DNA from: Aporrectodea caliginosa
Lineage: Eukaryota > Annelida > Clitellata > Crassiclitellata > Lumbricidae
Length of the DNA: 64,000 nt
NCBI GenBank assembly: GCA_020284085.1
Contig: JACEVL010000061.1
Coordinates: forward strand, 881,209 to 945,208
Direction: 5' to 3'
Part shown: positions 22,404 to 34,745 of the stretch, piece after piece
Layout of the letters: every line of letters begins with the position of its first letter
Position numbering within the stretch: the stretch's first letter is position 1
The notes under the pieces: generated by a model
Seen by the model: only the letters and a program-made list of their open reading frames with translations
Databases searched by the model: none
Told to the model about the DNA's origin: nothing
Position numbers and translations under genes: made by a program

Positions 22404-23009
22404 AGTATTCTAATAAACAAAGCCTTCTTGTGATGACGTCATCTTCATGCGATGATGTTATCTTTGCATTTGGAAATTCGACATGGAGACGAGATTAGAC
22501 AATTTGAACAGAAAATAATCGAAAATCGTCGATTTGAAGAAGTAAGAATTAGAAATTCAACTAGGCCAGTTAAAGAAGACACTAAACGAACAAGAATCAT
22601 AATTTTGTGCGACAAGCAATTGCCGTTTCGAACAGAAAATCATCAAAAATGTCAACAAGAAAAGTTGAAATTCGAAGTTTCGTCGAAATAACTGCATTTT
22701 GAAGACGCAAACCGACCAACAAAGGCTAAAGGATCAACGAGAATGGCATTTCAAACAGTCGAACTGTCCATCAGAAAAGAGTTAAAACAGACAGAAAGAT
22801 ATCTGGACTATTGTTTGCAGGCGACATTCACTTAAGGTAAGCCTCACATGAATAATGTTTAACAGTCACGTTTCTTAACCTCTGTGGCCTATGTATGGAT
22901 TAATCTGATTAGCCTACGGTTTGGTTCGTGTGCGCCATCGGCTGATGCGGTGATGCCTCGATCGTGCGTTAGACACTGGTGTGATACAGTTACTAATTAA
23001 ACAGGGGCT

Positions 23010-23165
23010 TCTGCACCAGCTTATTTGCCGATGATGTGCAAGCCTACATCCACACCTATTCGGCGGATGCGGTGGCTAATGTAAGACAGATGTGTCTGAC
23101 TATGGACGACTTCTCTTCTTGGATGTCTACTCTTAAATCCCTCCAAACACATTTGCTGTTGTTTG
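23010..23165 (+). pseudogene. Reverse transcriptase fragment of a LINE
   Basis: The frame reads LFADDVQAYIHTYSADAV followed by MDDFSSWMSTLKSLQTHLLLFG, which matches the catalytic ADD box and the following thumb region of CR1/L2-type reverse transcriptases. Both ends are truncated. Confidence 0.6.
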
Positions 23166-23470
23166 GCTGGGTGGCCGTATATTGTATTGTATTTGTTAAT
23201 TTATATAGCGCCGCTCACAGCAGTGGCCATTCAGTAGCGCACCCAGTGCGAGAACCTTTAGAGAAGAAGAAGGTTTTGAGGAGGGAGAAAGCTGTAGGAA
23301 GAGACCCAGAAAGAATGGTAACAGGTAAAGAGAGGAAAGAATGGCATTCCAAATGGAGAGCCCAATAGTGGCAAAAAATCTAGTTTGGGCTATAGTGGTC
23401 CTCCTAACTCGTCGAGTCGTCGAACAAAAAGAGTATGCCTGACCAAAGAGCGGAGAGTTCGATGAGAAAC

Positions 23471-23475
<5 letters not shown>

Positions 23476-23521
<46 letters not shown>

Positions 23522-23523
23522 AG

Positions 23524-23612
<89 letters not shown>
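23476..23612. repeat. (GA)n microsatellite
   Basis: About 135 bases of nearly pure GA dinucleotide with a few G/A interruptions near 23517-23530. Open frames of alternating Arg-Glu or Leu-Ser here are artefacts. Confidence 0.97.
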
Positions 23613-23619
<7 letters not shown>

Positions 23620-23962
23620 ATGTGATCCTTATAAGATATTTAGGAGCAATGCCCAATTTGGACTTGAGGACTAGGACAAGAACTTTGAACTGAATTCGGG
23701 CTGAGAGGAAGCCAGTGCAATTGATTAATCTTGATCATAAACGAGGAGAAATGGGAGAATTTAGGAGTTTGAATTTAGCCGTTGACGAGTGTACACGTGC
23801 TCTTGCGGAGAGAAATATTTCGACGAAATACGACGGGTTATTGAGGAATAGTGATTTGATTTGGTGGATTGATTCTAGTTGATTCTAGTTCTTAGATACC
23901 CGTGTCTCTGTATTTATATTTTGTGTAATTCTGTGTAATAATTTGCTTTTATTTTTTAGACA

Positions 23963-25511
23963 ATGGAAAGCGGGGCTGTTTTGCCCAACCAGGTCGCTGC
24001 GTCAGCGAAAGCTGGTAACAAAGGCAAGACATTGCGCAATGAGCGCGTGACCAAATCACTGCGCAGTGAGCGCGTGACCAGCGATTCGTCGGAAGACGAA
24101 ACAAAGACTCCTGTGAAACCATTTCGAAAAGGGGAAGCAGTGGCTGTGAAGACAGCAACGAAGGAGAAATGGAGATCGCCACAGAGGTATTTACAGTTGC
24201 AGAATGGTCGACCGTCCTCAAAAACGGTAAGAAAATCAATTCGATTAATGCTAATGCTCCACAGGTTATGCAACGTACGTCGCCACGCGTTAAGATCGAC
24301 TTGGGACAGAAGGCAACTGCCCCGGCCAGGCAGTTTGTTAGGAATTATTATCGGACGCCGTTAACGGCTGATAAAAGAGCAGAACGGGAAACTCGGCTCA
24401 AGAGGACTATTTATGTGAAGGGTGAGAACAATTTCCTGCCTCAACTTTTCAAATCGCATCCGAGAACTTTGAAAAAAGCGATCCTGGGCGCATCTAAATG
24501 TGATGTTGAGGCTATTTATATTTCAGGTGACAGCCTTATGATTGTTTGCAAGACGGAGGCTAGCAAGGCCGAGTTACGGAAAGTAACTCAATTGACGGCA
24601 AGAATGTGGATTGGAGCGAGCCACATGCTCTGACCCGCTCGCAGAGACCGACTCAGACGGAATCACAAAGAGCGGAGGTAAGCTACGATATTAAAGGCGT
24701 TATTTATGGTCTTGAAGAGGAGGATGATATTCTGAAAGAGATTGGTTTAGAGATTGGGGCAAAGTACATCAGGAAGCTTGAAAGACCGGAAAGCAAAGCT
24801 ATGCTTGTGGGATACGCGAACGACAAGGAATTGCCGGAAGTCATCACCATCGATGGATTCCGTTATAAGGTAAAACGTTATATACCATGGCCCATGAGAT
24901 GCAATAAATGTCAGCGTTACGGGCACATGGAAGCTGGCTGCCCAAATGAGTTGAAGTGTTGTAGGTGTGGCCTGGCCCACAGCCGAGCTAATTGTGGAAA
25001 CACTGAGAAGCCGAAGTGTGTGAACTGTTCGGGGCCACACAGTGCTGCCTACAGACAGTGTCCAAAGTACGTGGAAACGAAGGAGGCACTGAAGATACGG
25101 GTCGTCGAAAAGATCCCACTCAACGAGGCCATCCAGAAGATGAGAGAAGACAAGAAGGCAAAGAAAGACGAAAACAAGACCAAGAAGCCTACTCGACAGA
25201 AGAAGAAGACCGAAGACAAAGAGCCCGAAGTCGAGCCGACGCCGACGCAGACGGAGCTGCCAGAGGAACAGCGTATGCAGCTGGCTGACTTTGTCAAGGT
25301 GATGGGCAAATCACCATTCGAGGTGAAGAGATTAGACAGCTACAGGAAGCCGGAAACCGATTCGGAGGCTAACTTTGAAGCAGGCATGATGAATTTTATT
25401 GTTGGTTTAGCAGGACTGATAAAGGACAAGACCAAGAGACGAGGCGAAGTGCTGGATGAGGTGATGACCTTCGCCAACGCCCTCTACCTCAACAGAGGCA
25501 TCAAGTTTTAG
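23963..25511 (+). pseudogene. LINE ORF1 (Gag-like, CCHC zinc knuckles), frameshifted
   Basis: The protein would bind the LINE RNA as a nucleocapsid-like factor. Coding potential passes through three frames: from ATG 23963 to about 24170, then to about 24605, then 24606-25511. The C-terminal third has three clustered zinc knuckles (CNKCQRYGHMEAGC, CCRCGLAHSRANC, CVNCSGPHSAAYRQC), then a Lys/Glu-rich region and a conserved-looking tail. The two shifts mean this copy is probably inactive unless they are sequencing errors. Confidence 0.8.
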
Positions 25512-25585
25512 GCGAGAAGCGCCGAAAATAATTGATTTATAACTGTAAATAAATTAATCAGTGTTTTTAAATTTTAGCATCTTCC

Positions 25586-28500
25586 ATGGATCCACTCACC
25601 ATCATGCAGTGGAACTGCTGTGGTTTTCGATCCAGTATCTACGAGCTCAGGAGGTTTGTATATTGCTGTACAGTTGCTCCTGTGTACAGGAAACATTTCT
25701 GAAGGCCAACCACGATCACCGAATTGAAGGTTACGTAATACTTCGTCAAGACAGCCCGCACTCCAGTCATGGAGGACTGGCCATCTTGCTGAAGGAAGAC
25801 GTCAACCATACTCTGCTGCGGCTGGATGAAATACCTGGAGTCGAGAGGCAAGGTATTGAAATATCAACGGATAATGGTAGGATCAAGATTATGAATGTTT
25901 ATATATCTCCTAACACCACTGTAACTAAAGATCAGTTGAGTATGCTGTTTTCAGATCGCAGAAGCATCGTCGTCGGAGACTTCAATGCCCACAGCAAAGG
26001 ATGGAAATGCAGTACCAACAACAGAAGAGGAGTGGATCTAGAGGAGGTTGTCATGGAAAAGGACCTTGTGGTCCTGAATACAGGGCAACCGACTCTCAAT
26101 CCTAGGGTACGATCGGTAAACAATTCTGTCATTGATCTTGCTATTACTACTGAAGATGTTGCCTTGATTTGCACCCACAGCGTCCTCAACACCAGCCTCG
26201 GATGCGACCGCAAGGTCACACTCACCAGAGTAGACGAAGTGGCGGACGTCGAAGGGAACGCAGGACTGCATCGCTGGGGCCTAAAGAAGGCTGATTGGAA
26301 GGTATTTCGACAGTCCAGCAGAATCCGGATTCACGACGGTATAATATCGGACGATTTTGATGCAACCTTCCAGAACTTCATGGAAGTATTGTACGAAACC
26401 GCTTCCTCTGCTATACCGGAGAGAAAGGTAAAACCTAATATTAAACTGCATAAACATAAACCATTACTGTTTTGGAATGAGAACTGTTCACAGGCAATCT
26501 ACGAAAGAAACAGACTACGGAACAAGGCAGCAAGATCGAAGAACCTGGAAGACCAGATCGACTTCCAGCACCACCAGGCGAAGACTAGGAGACTCATCTC
26601 GGACACGTTTTTTAGACAGAGGTGGGAAGACTTATGTTCCACCTTAGACAGCCAGTCTAAGCACGGACCGGTGTGGGGAATGGCGAGAAGGATGAACGGC
26701 GCTCCAGCACAGCGAAGCATCCCAACCTTGACATCTGAAGGAAGAGAGGCCGCCACAAACATCGACAAGGCGAACCTGCTGGCAGAGACCCACGCCAAGA
26801 CAAGCAGCACGGAGAACTTCAGCGCAGATTTAAGGAAACACGTGGAAGACAATGGAGGAAGCTCTGCTCCGGATCCTCCTCCATCCATCACCTCGGACAT
26901 GGACGACGAGGCCCTAAATGACTCCTACAGCCTTCTCGAGCTGAAGGAGGCCATCAATGGGGCCAAGAAGAACCGAAGCCCTGGAGAGGACAAGATTCCG
27001 TACGAGATGATCCAGAAACTACACAAGTCAGCACTGAAGGTTCTTCTGAAGATCTACAACAGCGTATGGGACAACGGCAGACTGCCTCGAGACTGGAAGC
27101 ACGCGATCATCCTTCCGATGCTCAAGCCATCCAAAGACCCAACGAAGCCGGAATGGTATCGTCCGATCTCTCTTACATCCTGCCTGTGTAAGGCGATGGA
27201 GAGGATGATAACGAACCGGCTACAGTGGTTTGTGGAAAGGAAGGATCTGCTGACGAAGGACCAGGCAGGCTTTCGGAAGCACAGAAGCACCATCAACCAA
27301 GTCATCCGCCTACAGGACAAGATCAGCAAAAGCCTGAAGAGCAAACATCACGTGCTGGGAATTTTCATCGACTTCGAGAAGGCGTACGACATGCTTCATG
27401 TTCCAACTCTCATGAAGAAGGTCCAGGATCTAGGTGTCATTGGCAACATGTACAACTGGATCAAGGACTTTCTGAGTGAGATAACCTTTCAGGTAAAAGT
27501 AGGTGCTGAACTGTCTATTCATTGTTTGCAGGAAAACGGAACACCGCAGGGGTCTGTCATCTCACCCCTCCTGTTCCTGATCATGATCAACGACATACCA
27601 AGAGACGGAGCAGAGATGTCTTTGTTTGCCGACGACAGCGCTCTGTTCACCGCCGGAAAAAACCTGAAGCTGCTGCAGAGTCGAGCGCAGAGATCCTTGA
27701 ATCAAATCCAACGCTGGTGCGATGAGAACGGATTCAGGATCTCAACCGCGAAGACTACTGCAGTGGTCTTCAGCCACAGCCGGAAAGCAGCAGCCGACGT
27801 TGAGTTGAATGTACTCGGTAAGAAAATTGAGGTAGGAACCACTGCGAAATTTCTTGGTGTTGTTTTCGATTGTAGACTGACGTGGAACCATCACATCGAG
27901 AATGTCGTAACGAAGTGCAGAAAGAGACTCGGACTTCTGCGATCTGTGTCTGGAAACAAGTGGGGAGCGAGCTCTGATCCGACCGATCCTGGACTACGGG
28001 GCAGTCGCTTTCTGCACGGCCAGCGATACTCAAGTGAAGAAGATGGAGACCATCCAAGCCCAGGCGCTCAGGATCTGCTGCGGAGCTGCCCATGGAACGG
28101 CTACCGTGGCGGTCAAGAACGAGTGCGGAGAGATGCCACTGCACCTACGATGGCTCGGAGACAGTGTGAAGGAAGGCGTCAAGATCGTGACCAGCAAAGA
28201 CCACACGGCAGAGGAGGTGATGAAGGACCACTGGACTCTGCACATGGGTAAATTTGAAAACGGTAAAGAACCTTTATTTCAGAGAACCAAGGAATTCTTC
28301 GACACGAAGTACCAGGAGTGCAAGGGCCCGGTGTTCGAGAATTCGCCGCCTTGGAAGACACATCCGGTTCGACCTGACGCTGACGAAGTCCATCGACAAG
28401 AAGACCGTATCGCCTGAGATCCAGAAGCTACTCGCCATGGAGCTCATCGACAGGTATCGAAACTACACCAGCATATACACTGACGGGTCCAAGTACGAGG

Positions 28501-29300
28501 ACACAGCCACAGCAACGGTCGTGATTTCAGAGATCGGCTACAGAAGAATCCTGAGACTGGCGGACTCGTCCAGTGTGTATGCAACCGAGTTGACGGCGAT
28601 ACGGGATGCCATCGACTGGATCAACGAGAATCGAACGTTCACGAGAGACAGGTTCGCCATCTTCACCGATTCCCTCAGCGCTGCGGGTGTCGGTGACAGC
28701 ACAGCGGTCAGACTCGCGACCAACACTGATGATGGAGGTGATCGACAGCATCAACAGACTCGGCCCGAGCGACGTCACGGTTGTCTGGATCCCGAGCCAC
28801 ATGGGTATTCGTGGAAACGAGGAGGCTGATACAGCGGCTAAAGAAGGACTCCACCTACCGACAGTCAACTCCACTACGTACATCGAGAGGAAGGAGATGA
28901 TCGGGAAATCCAGCAGTATGTAGTGGGCAAGTGGCAGACGGAGTACACCGACAACCCGAAGGGAGCATTCTACAAGAAGATCGAGCCGCTTGTGTCAGCC
29001 AGAATCAAGTACATGGATGCTTCACGGAAGCAAGAGGTCCAGATTTCCAGGCTACGCTTGGGTCGAGTGCTGTTGAACCAGTGGCTCCACAAGATCAACA
29101 TCCACCCTGATGGAAACTGCGAGGACACCATCGACCACCTCCTCCTGGAATGCACAAGGGAGAATATCAGCCAGACCATTCGCAACAAGTGCCAGGAACT
29201 CGGAGTCGACTGCACTACAAAGAACATCCTCCAGATCACGGGTCTGCAGAGGGAGGTGGTAAGACTTATTGGTAAGATCAACGGTGGTAAGATTCTGTAG
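25586..29300 (+). pseudogene. LINE ORF2 (endonuclease, reverse transcriptase, RNase H), frameshifted
   Basis: The N-terminus (MDPLTIMQWNCCGFRSS, ATG 25586) and VVGDFNAHSKGW are AP-endonuclease motifs. Reverse transcriptase motifs follow: GFRKHRST, FIDFEKAYD, GTPQGSVISPLLF and the catalytic SLFADDSALF. RNase H is seen as IYTDGSK, ATELTAI, IFTDSLSA and GNEEADTAAKEG, and the tail carries CEDTIDHLLLEC. The frame changes near 25660, 27960, 28350, 28700 and 28920, so the copy is dead as it stands. The 25561-28251 section holds the longest uninterrupted part. Confidence 0.85.
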
Positions 29301-29789
29301 GAGAGGGAGATTTCCTCTTCCTCTACTAGAATAGTAAGATTATGTGTTATGTATCATATATTACTTTGGCATTATTGCATAAATATAGTCATGCATATAT
29401 TTTTAGAAATGTTTCGTCAAGTAACCTTCTGTAAGTACATTGTGTATATAAGAATTTACATGTGTAGTTTAAAGAAAAACTGAAAACAAAACAAAAACAT
29501 ATAGCCTACAAAAAACATTTTAAAAAACCAAAACAATTCTTTTATCATTAATGTAAATATATGTAGTAGTGTTGTAGATAGAGTGAGAGCTGAGAAAGGA
29601 AAGATGCCTGCCAGACTACAATTCTTCAAATCAACGACAACTCGAAAGATGCCTATCAGACGTAAAGTCTGGACGGCAACTTTCACAAATCAAGGAAATC
29701 TACAACAGACAACCAACAACGAGATCAACAACAGAGGGAAGACGTCAAAGACCTTGGCTGTCATAAGACGTCTCTAAACGCTTTTCATC

Positions 29790-30440
29790 TCTGGGAGAAT
29801 TTAGGAAGGTGAGCAATCAGTCGGGCAGCAGCATTTAGAACTGACTGGATAGGGGACAGGCGGACCTTGGAAAGGCCTATAAGAACAGAATTGCAATAGT
29901 CAATTCTGGAACAGACAAATGCATGGACTATTGAAGTCAAGGTGAATGAGGAGACAGATCTGCGAATGGCCCTGATACGCCGGAGTTGAAAGTATGAGGA
30001 TCGTGTAAGCTGAGTGATATGTTCAGAGAAAGTAAGTCCAGAATGACACCTAGATCACGTACCCTAGTAGAGAAAGAGAACTGGGGGAAGTTTTCAGTAA
30101 GAAGCAAAAGATCATGTTTTTGAAGTTGTTGGGGAGTGCCTAACCAGATGAGTTGAGTTTTGGAGGAATTGAGAGAGAGAAGATTTGAAGACATCCATAT
30201 AGGTGTAAGTCATTAGAAAGAGCATCAATACGGCCAGCAAGAACGAGCTGAGCTGAATGAGAACCATGGACGTCGTCAGCGAAGAGGTGACCCGTGGCGG
30301 AGTGATTAGAAATTGATGAAGATCAGCCGTGAACACAATGAGCAGGAACCCATTTAGACCTCGAGTTTTCAGATATGATTGCCGCTTTGTAGTTGGAACC
30401 AAATAGAACATTTTAGGAAAGGGAGGCATCTGAAATTTCC
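29790..30440 (-). pseudogene. L2-like LINE reverse transcriptase fragment, minus strand
   Basis: Minus-strand frames give LNSSKTQLIWLGTPQQLQKH and then RVRDLGVILD, the thumb-region blocks of L2/CR1 reverse transcriptases, with the upstream part in another frame. The same motifs (NATKTQLVWFGTRQQLSKL, SVRDLGVTLD) occur in the plus-strand copy at 37010-38140, so they are one family. Confidence 0.7.
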
Positions 30441-30469
30441 TTAGAATTTAAGAAGGCGGCCGTTTTCCA

Positions 30470-30665
30470 TTTTCCTTCATTCTCTCTTACTCCTTCCTCT
30501 TCTCTTCTTCTCCTTCTTCCTCTCCTCCTCCTTCTCCTTTTGCTCATCCCTCTTCTTCTCTTATCCACTACCTCCTCCTTGTTCTTCTCCTTCTCCTCTC
30601 CTCCCCTCCCCCTCCTTCTCCCCCTCCTCCTCCTCCTCTTCCTACTTTTTCTTCTCTTCGTTTTT
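30470..30665. repeat. Pyrimidine-rich (CTT/CCT) low-complexity tract
   Basis: Irregular runs of TCTTC, CTCCT and CCCTCC; open frames over it are compositional. Confidence 0.85.
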
Positions 30666-30840
30666 CATTTTCTTCTTCTAACTTCAACATTCTGCATGCA
30701 TATTTGTCCGATGATGATCTCTCATCTAAGAAACGTTGATGTTCGTCAACTTCGGATTGTTCAGTCTCTCTGACTGATTTCTCTGGCAGGGCCAAGTATG
30801 AGGGTAAGACATGATTACGTGTAGTCAGTTAAGAAGTGCT

Positions 30841-31025
30841 TGTATGTATTCATGTATGTATGTATGTATGTATGTACGTACGTACGTATGTATGTATGTA
30901 TGTATGTAAAGTAAGTTAGTATGTAAGTATGTTCGTATGTATGTATGTATGTATGTATGTATGCACGTATGTATGTAGGTAGGCCCTATGTATGTTTGTA
31001 TGTAGGCCTATGTATGTATGCATGC
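30841..31025. repeat. (ATGT)n microsatellite
   Basis: About 185 bases of TATG/TACG tetranucleotide repeats with scattered variants. Confidence 0.95.
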
Positions 31026-31610
31026 ATGTTTGTTGTTTGCTTGTTTGCACCAGCTACTTAATATAGCGTCTTTTAGTCGGTTACCTCACAAAGGCGCTGC
31101 ACGCATGCATATCTAACTGCAGTTTAAGCCATTTTTAAATGTCTCCTGAATGAAGATACTTAAATACTTCAGCAGCATGCGTAAAGCTGAAGACTTCCAA
31201 AAGGAAGAACCGAGATACAATGCGCGGCACCTACATATCTCCAAAGGCAGTTGAGCGCACTGATCGCTGACCTTATTGACTGGAGACTGGAACATAAATC
31301 TTCCTGATGTATGTCAGCGCGATGCCGACCAACAGGGCCGCCCCAGAAGAAGACTCGTATTTTATTCCTTCCTTTCATGATACTATTATTTTATCTATCG
31401 TAAAGACGGTAAAGTGTAATAATAACCTTCGTTGTTTTAATCTGTTTCTCTAGGTGACTGGTGCGGTGGTGCCTGTGAGTTTGCTGCCATGGCGGCGAGT
31501 TTTCTGCTTGAGGGCCCTGAGGGGAGATGGGATGGATTCAGATCGATGCATGTTGCGGTTGCACTGTGGCTCTGTGTTGTGGTGTTTGTATTATTCTAGA
31601 CCTGCTGAGA

Positions 31611-31686
31611 CTCTGGCGTGGCGTAAAACCCCGTAAGCTTCTAGTAAAGCAGGAGGGTCTCTGGCGTGGCGTAAAACCCCGTAAGC
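31611..31686. repeat. 28-bp direct repeat
   Basis: Positions 31611-31638 and 31659-31686 are identical (starting CTCTGGCGTGGCG, ending CCCCGTAAGC), 48 bases apart. Element type not recognised. Confidence 0.8.
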
Positions 31687-33245
31687 CCTGTTTTTTTATT
31701 GTCCTGGAATGAGCCGAGGGATAAGAAGGCTGATAGAAGACTAGATTAGAAGGATGGGACTCGGAGTCAAGCCACAGGGAGTCAACGAAAATACGCCATG
31801 GACAAAGTCAACGTGAACGTGAGAAAGCACTCTTAAGCTTCTTTAGAGAAGGTCTCGGGTCATTCACAGACCTACACGGGCGATGAATGCCTCAAGTTCA
31901 TCCAGTTCATCCTGTGCGATGCCCCAACGTCAGAGGACATTTTCCGCAAGGCCGAAAGTGAGACAAACTCTTAACTGCCAGGGCTGCAGACGCAGACTAC
32001 TACTGAACTTGAAGGTGTATTGCAGACTGAAATACTAGTAGACTAATTGGCGCAATAATTATTTAATTTCTCGTGAAAAGAGCATGATTTACAATGTTTC
32101 GGGTGTTTCTTCAAGTTTCCAAAGAAACTTTAAATCATAGTTATTTGGTAGACTTGTGCAACATCAAGTGACTTTAGTCATCTACGGATCTAATACAATA
32201 AAGCACTTGGCTGAACCCGCTCTTCTTCCGCCCTAACACTTCTCCGCCCTTCCGTCACCTCATCACTAATATTTGCAAATTGCTTCACAGCCATAGTGGT
32301 TCCGCCTCTGTGAAACAAACTCCCTACATAATTGCGACAAAATGTCTGTTCCATCCTATGAACTTGCAACAACTCACCTCTTGCTATTTCCCCACAAGTC
32401 TTTCACTTTTAACCTAAAACACTGCTCTTTCACTAATCATACCCCGATTCCTCTTATATCCCTCGCCGTTTATAAGCAACATCCACATGATTGTTCCTTT
32501 GAACCTTGTCATGGAGCCAATTTTTCCCCTATCTGCCTAGTCCCGGCTGCGCCGCCATCCGCCGCCGCCAACCGCTAAACCATCAAGTCGCAACCAGTCG
32601 CTAAGCTATCGACTGCTAACGACTTTGTTCATGTAATATTAGGCTATGTCATGATATTATGATATCATTATATAATAGGCCTATTATATGTACCTATCAG
32701 CAGCAAGACAATTATAGCAAAACTTGCTTACAAGTCCATGTGAAGGAGAAACCAATGAGATATATTATAAGCGCTAGAGAGCGTATGACGTATATTTCCT
32801 TCAGGTCGCAGTGAAGTCACAATCACTAAGCGACCTTGACCCCAAGCCAGGCATTCTAAATATAGATATAGATGTTTACTTTTGTGTAGCCTATCACAGC
32901 TGAAGTTTTACTATGAAGTGAAGCTTGCATGACGTCAGCCAGCGCTCATTAACATAATCGGTGACGTGTCCACGCAATAAACGTCGATGATGACGTCGAT
33001 TTCTCGATTACGACGTCAGTCAACGCTCACTTTGAGCAGCTTAAGGGCCAAGGCCGTTTTGAATCGGCAACCTCAACATAGATGGCGGATGCTCGCTCTA
33101 GTGATATATTTATATATTATACATCTCTATGGGAGAAACAGGCTAACAGTATAACAATCACTAACAGTATAACAATCACTGCCAATCATTCGATATCAGA
33201 TCACCAGTTATTAACTTACTACCTTGCTGCCTAGTGCCTACCCAT
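31687..33245. other. Intergenic stretch with an unexplained short coding-like piece
   Basis: Mostly AT-rich. At about 31845-31977 a plus-strand frame with coding-like composition includes LKFIQFILCDAPTSEDIFRK and ends in TAA; I do not recognise it. At 32930-33040 there are several TGACGTCA/GACGTC motifs in two related segments. Nothing else is called. Confidence 0.25.
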
Positions 33246-33249
33246 GCAC

Positions 33250-33482
33250 TTACTATGCAATAACATAATAAAACTGCATTTGATATCGCCCTTCTTCGAA
33301 AGGTGGCCCAAAGCTCAGAAGTGCACACGCCTCGGCGGCGCTGAAGCAATTATATTGCAGAGCAATAATTATTGTGCGCGAAGGACTTGCTCACGGTGCC
33401 TACACAGTAACCGCCCCGGACGATCGAACCCGTACTCTTCGCGTTACAGTTCAACCTCTCTAACCAGTCTGCCACCGTGCCA
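33250..33482 (-). mobile_element. tRNA-derived SINE, minus strand
   Basis: Read on the minus strand the head begins GGCACGGTGGCAGACTGG (A-box region), with a B-box-like GGGTTCGATCGTC, then GAGCAAGTCCTTCGCGCA, the same central block as in the SINE at 21859. The tail GGGCGATATCAAATGCAG corresponds to the GGGCGCTATA tail motif. Confidence 0.7.
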
Positions 33483-33729
33483 ATGTCTTAAAACAGCGGC
33501 ATAAATACAGATTAAACCAGGAATATTGAGTCTTCATTATGATGCAGATTTAATAAGGTACGTATTAGACATTTACCCTACTGCAGTGACCGGAGGTCGC
33601 GAAAGTGAGAACAGAGGATGATCGGGTAGAGCGGATTGGCTGGATCGCGAAGATATCTGGGCTAGGAGTATTGTAGGGAGCTGTAGGTTAGCGAAAGGAC
33701 TTTGAAGTGGATTCGATCTCGGATGTTAA

Positions 33730-34745
33730 CCAATGGAGGGATTAGAGGATGGGAGTGATGTGATGATGCTTGGGCGTTCTGGTGACGGCTCTGGCTAATG
33801 AGTTTTGGATAAGCTGCAGACGCTTGAGTTGTATGGATTCAAGGTTGAGGAAAAGGGCAGTAGTCGAGCTTTGATTGGACAATGTATACATGTAGGTAGC
33901 AATGGTTGAGGCAGTTTTGAAGTCGAGCATGGGTCGGATGCGACGGAGGTCACGAATGTGAGTGAAGCAGGAGGAGCGCGAGAGGTTGGATATATGTGCC
34001 TAGAGATGTGGATCAAAAGTAACACAGAGATTGCGGGTCATCCCTGACCCTTCAATACACCTATCCACTAACTCTTCATCTCTTACCTTCACCTCTGATG
34101 CCCCTCATCAGAGGTGTGTAAGAGATGAAGAGTTAGTGGATAGGTGTATTGAAGGGTCAGGGATTTTCTTGATTTGGTCAGGAAGGCCTAGGATGATGAA
34201 TTCTGTTTTGGAAGGATTGAGGCAGAGGAGGTTGGTCGACATTCACTGAGAGACTAGGTTAACCACATTGAGTAGTTTTGCAATGGAAGTGGAAAAAGAG
34301 TTTGGGGAGAAGGATTATGTAGAGTTGGGTGTCGTCTGCGTAGAGATGATGGTCAACAGAGCAGGATTCTATGAGATGGCTTAATGGCGTGGTATATAGA
34401 ATGAAGAGCAGTGGACCCAGGACGGAGCCTTGAGGGACACCACAGGAAAGTGGGATGGGTTGCGAACAGTGGCTTGAGGTTTTAACAGAGAAGGATCTGG
34501 AAGACAAGTAGTACTGGAACCATAATAGAGCAGTTCCAGAGACGCCAAACCAAGACAGAGACGCCAAACCAAGACGATAGTCGACGAAGGCGGCTGTAAT
34601 CGATGGTGTCGAATGCGGCGCAGCTGTCAAGGAGACAGAGGCAGCTAGAGACTTACTGATGGTTGACGACAGAGACCAGTTTATTGTACAGAGAGGTGAG
34701 TAGAGGTTCTGTGGAGTGGTGTTTATTGAACTCAGATTAGTGAGG
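33730..34745 (-). pseudogene. L2-like LINE fragment with an internal inverted duplication
   Basis: On the minus strand the order is LLDSCAAFDTIDYSRL, the reverse transcriptase block PLSCGVPQGSVLGPLLF, HHLYADDTQLYI (catalytic ADD), LNPSKTEFIILG, the SIHLSTNSSSLT region, then LRRIRPMLDFKTAST and LIQNSLARAVTRTPKHHH. This is an L2-type C-terminal half. It is interrupted by the foldback at 34040-34164, frameshifts and stops. Confidence 0.8.
34040..34164. repeat. Foldback inverted duplication, 47-bp perfect arms
   Basis: Positions 34040-34086 are the exact reverse complement of 34118-34164. After a small bulge 11 more bases pair, leaving a loop of about 5 bases. It lies within the L2-like LINE; both arms encode the same SIHLSTNSSSLT segment in opposite directions. 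Confidence 0.95.

Larger units (their letters stand above)
23950..29340 (+). mobile_element. I-group non-LTR retrotransposon (LINE), frame-broken
   Basis: Two successive coding regions, ORF1 with zinc knuckles and ORF2 with endonuclease, reverse transcriptase, RNase H and a C-terminal CCHC-like motif, are the layout of I-group LINEs (I/Nimb-like). RNase H argues against Jockey, CR1 and L2. The 5' end is not defined; it may reach into the 23.65-23.96 kb stretch. The 3' end lies shortly after the ORF2 stop at 29300. No target duplication was found. Confidence 0.85.

Noticed and set aside
23390..23674. Arg-Glu and Leu-Ser repeat frames
   Set aside because: Translation of the (GA)n microsatellite.
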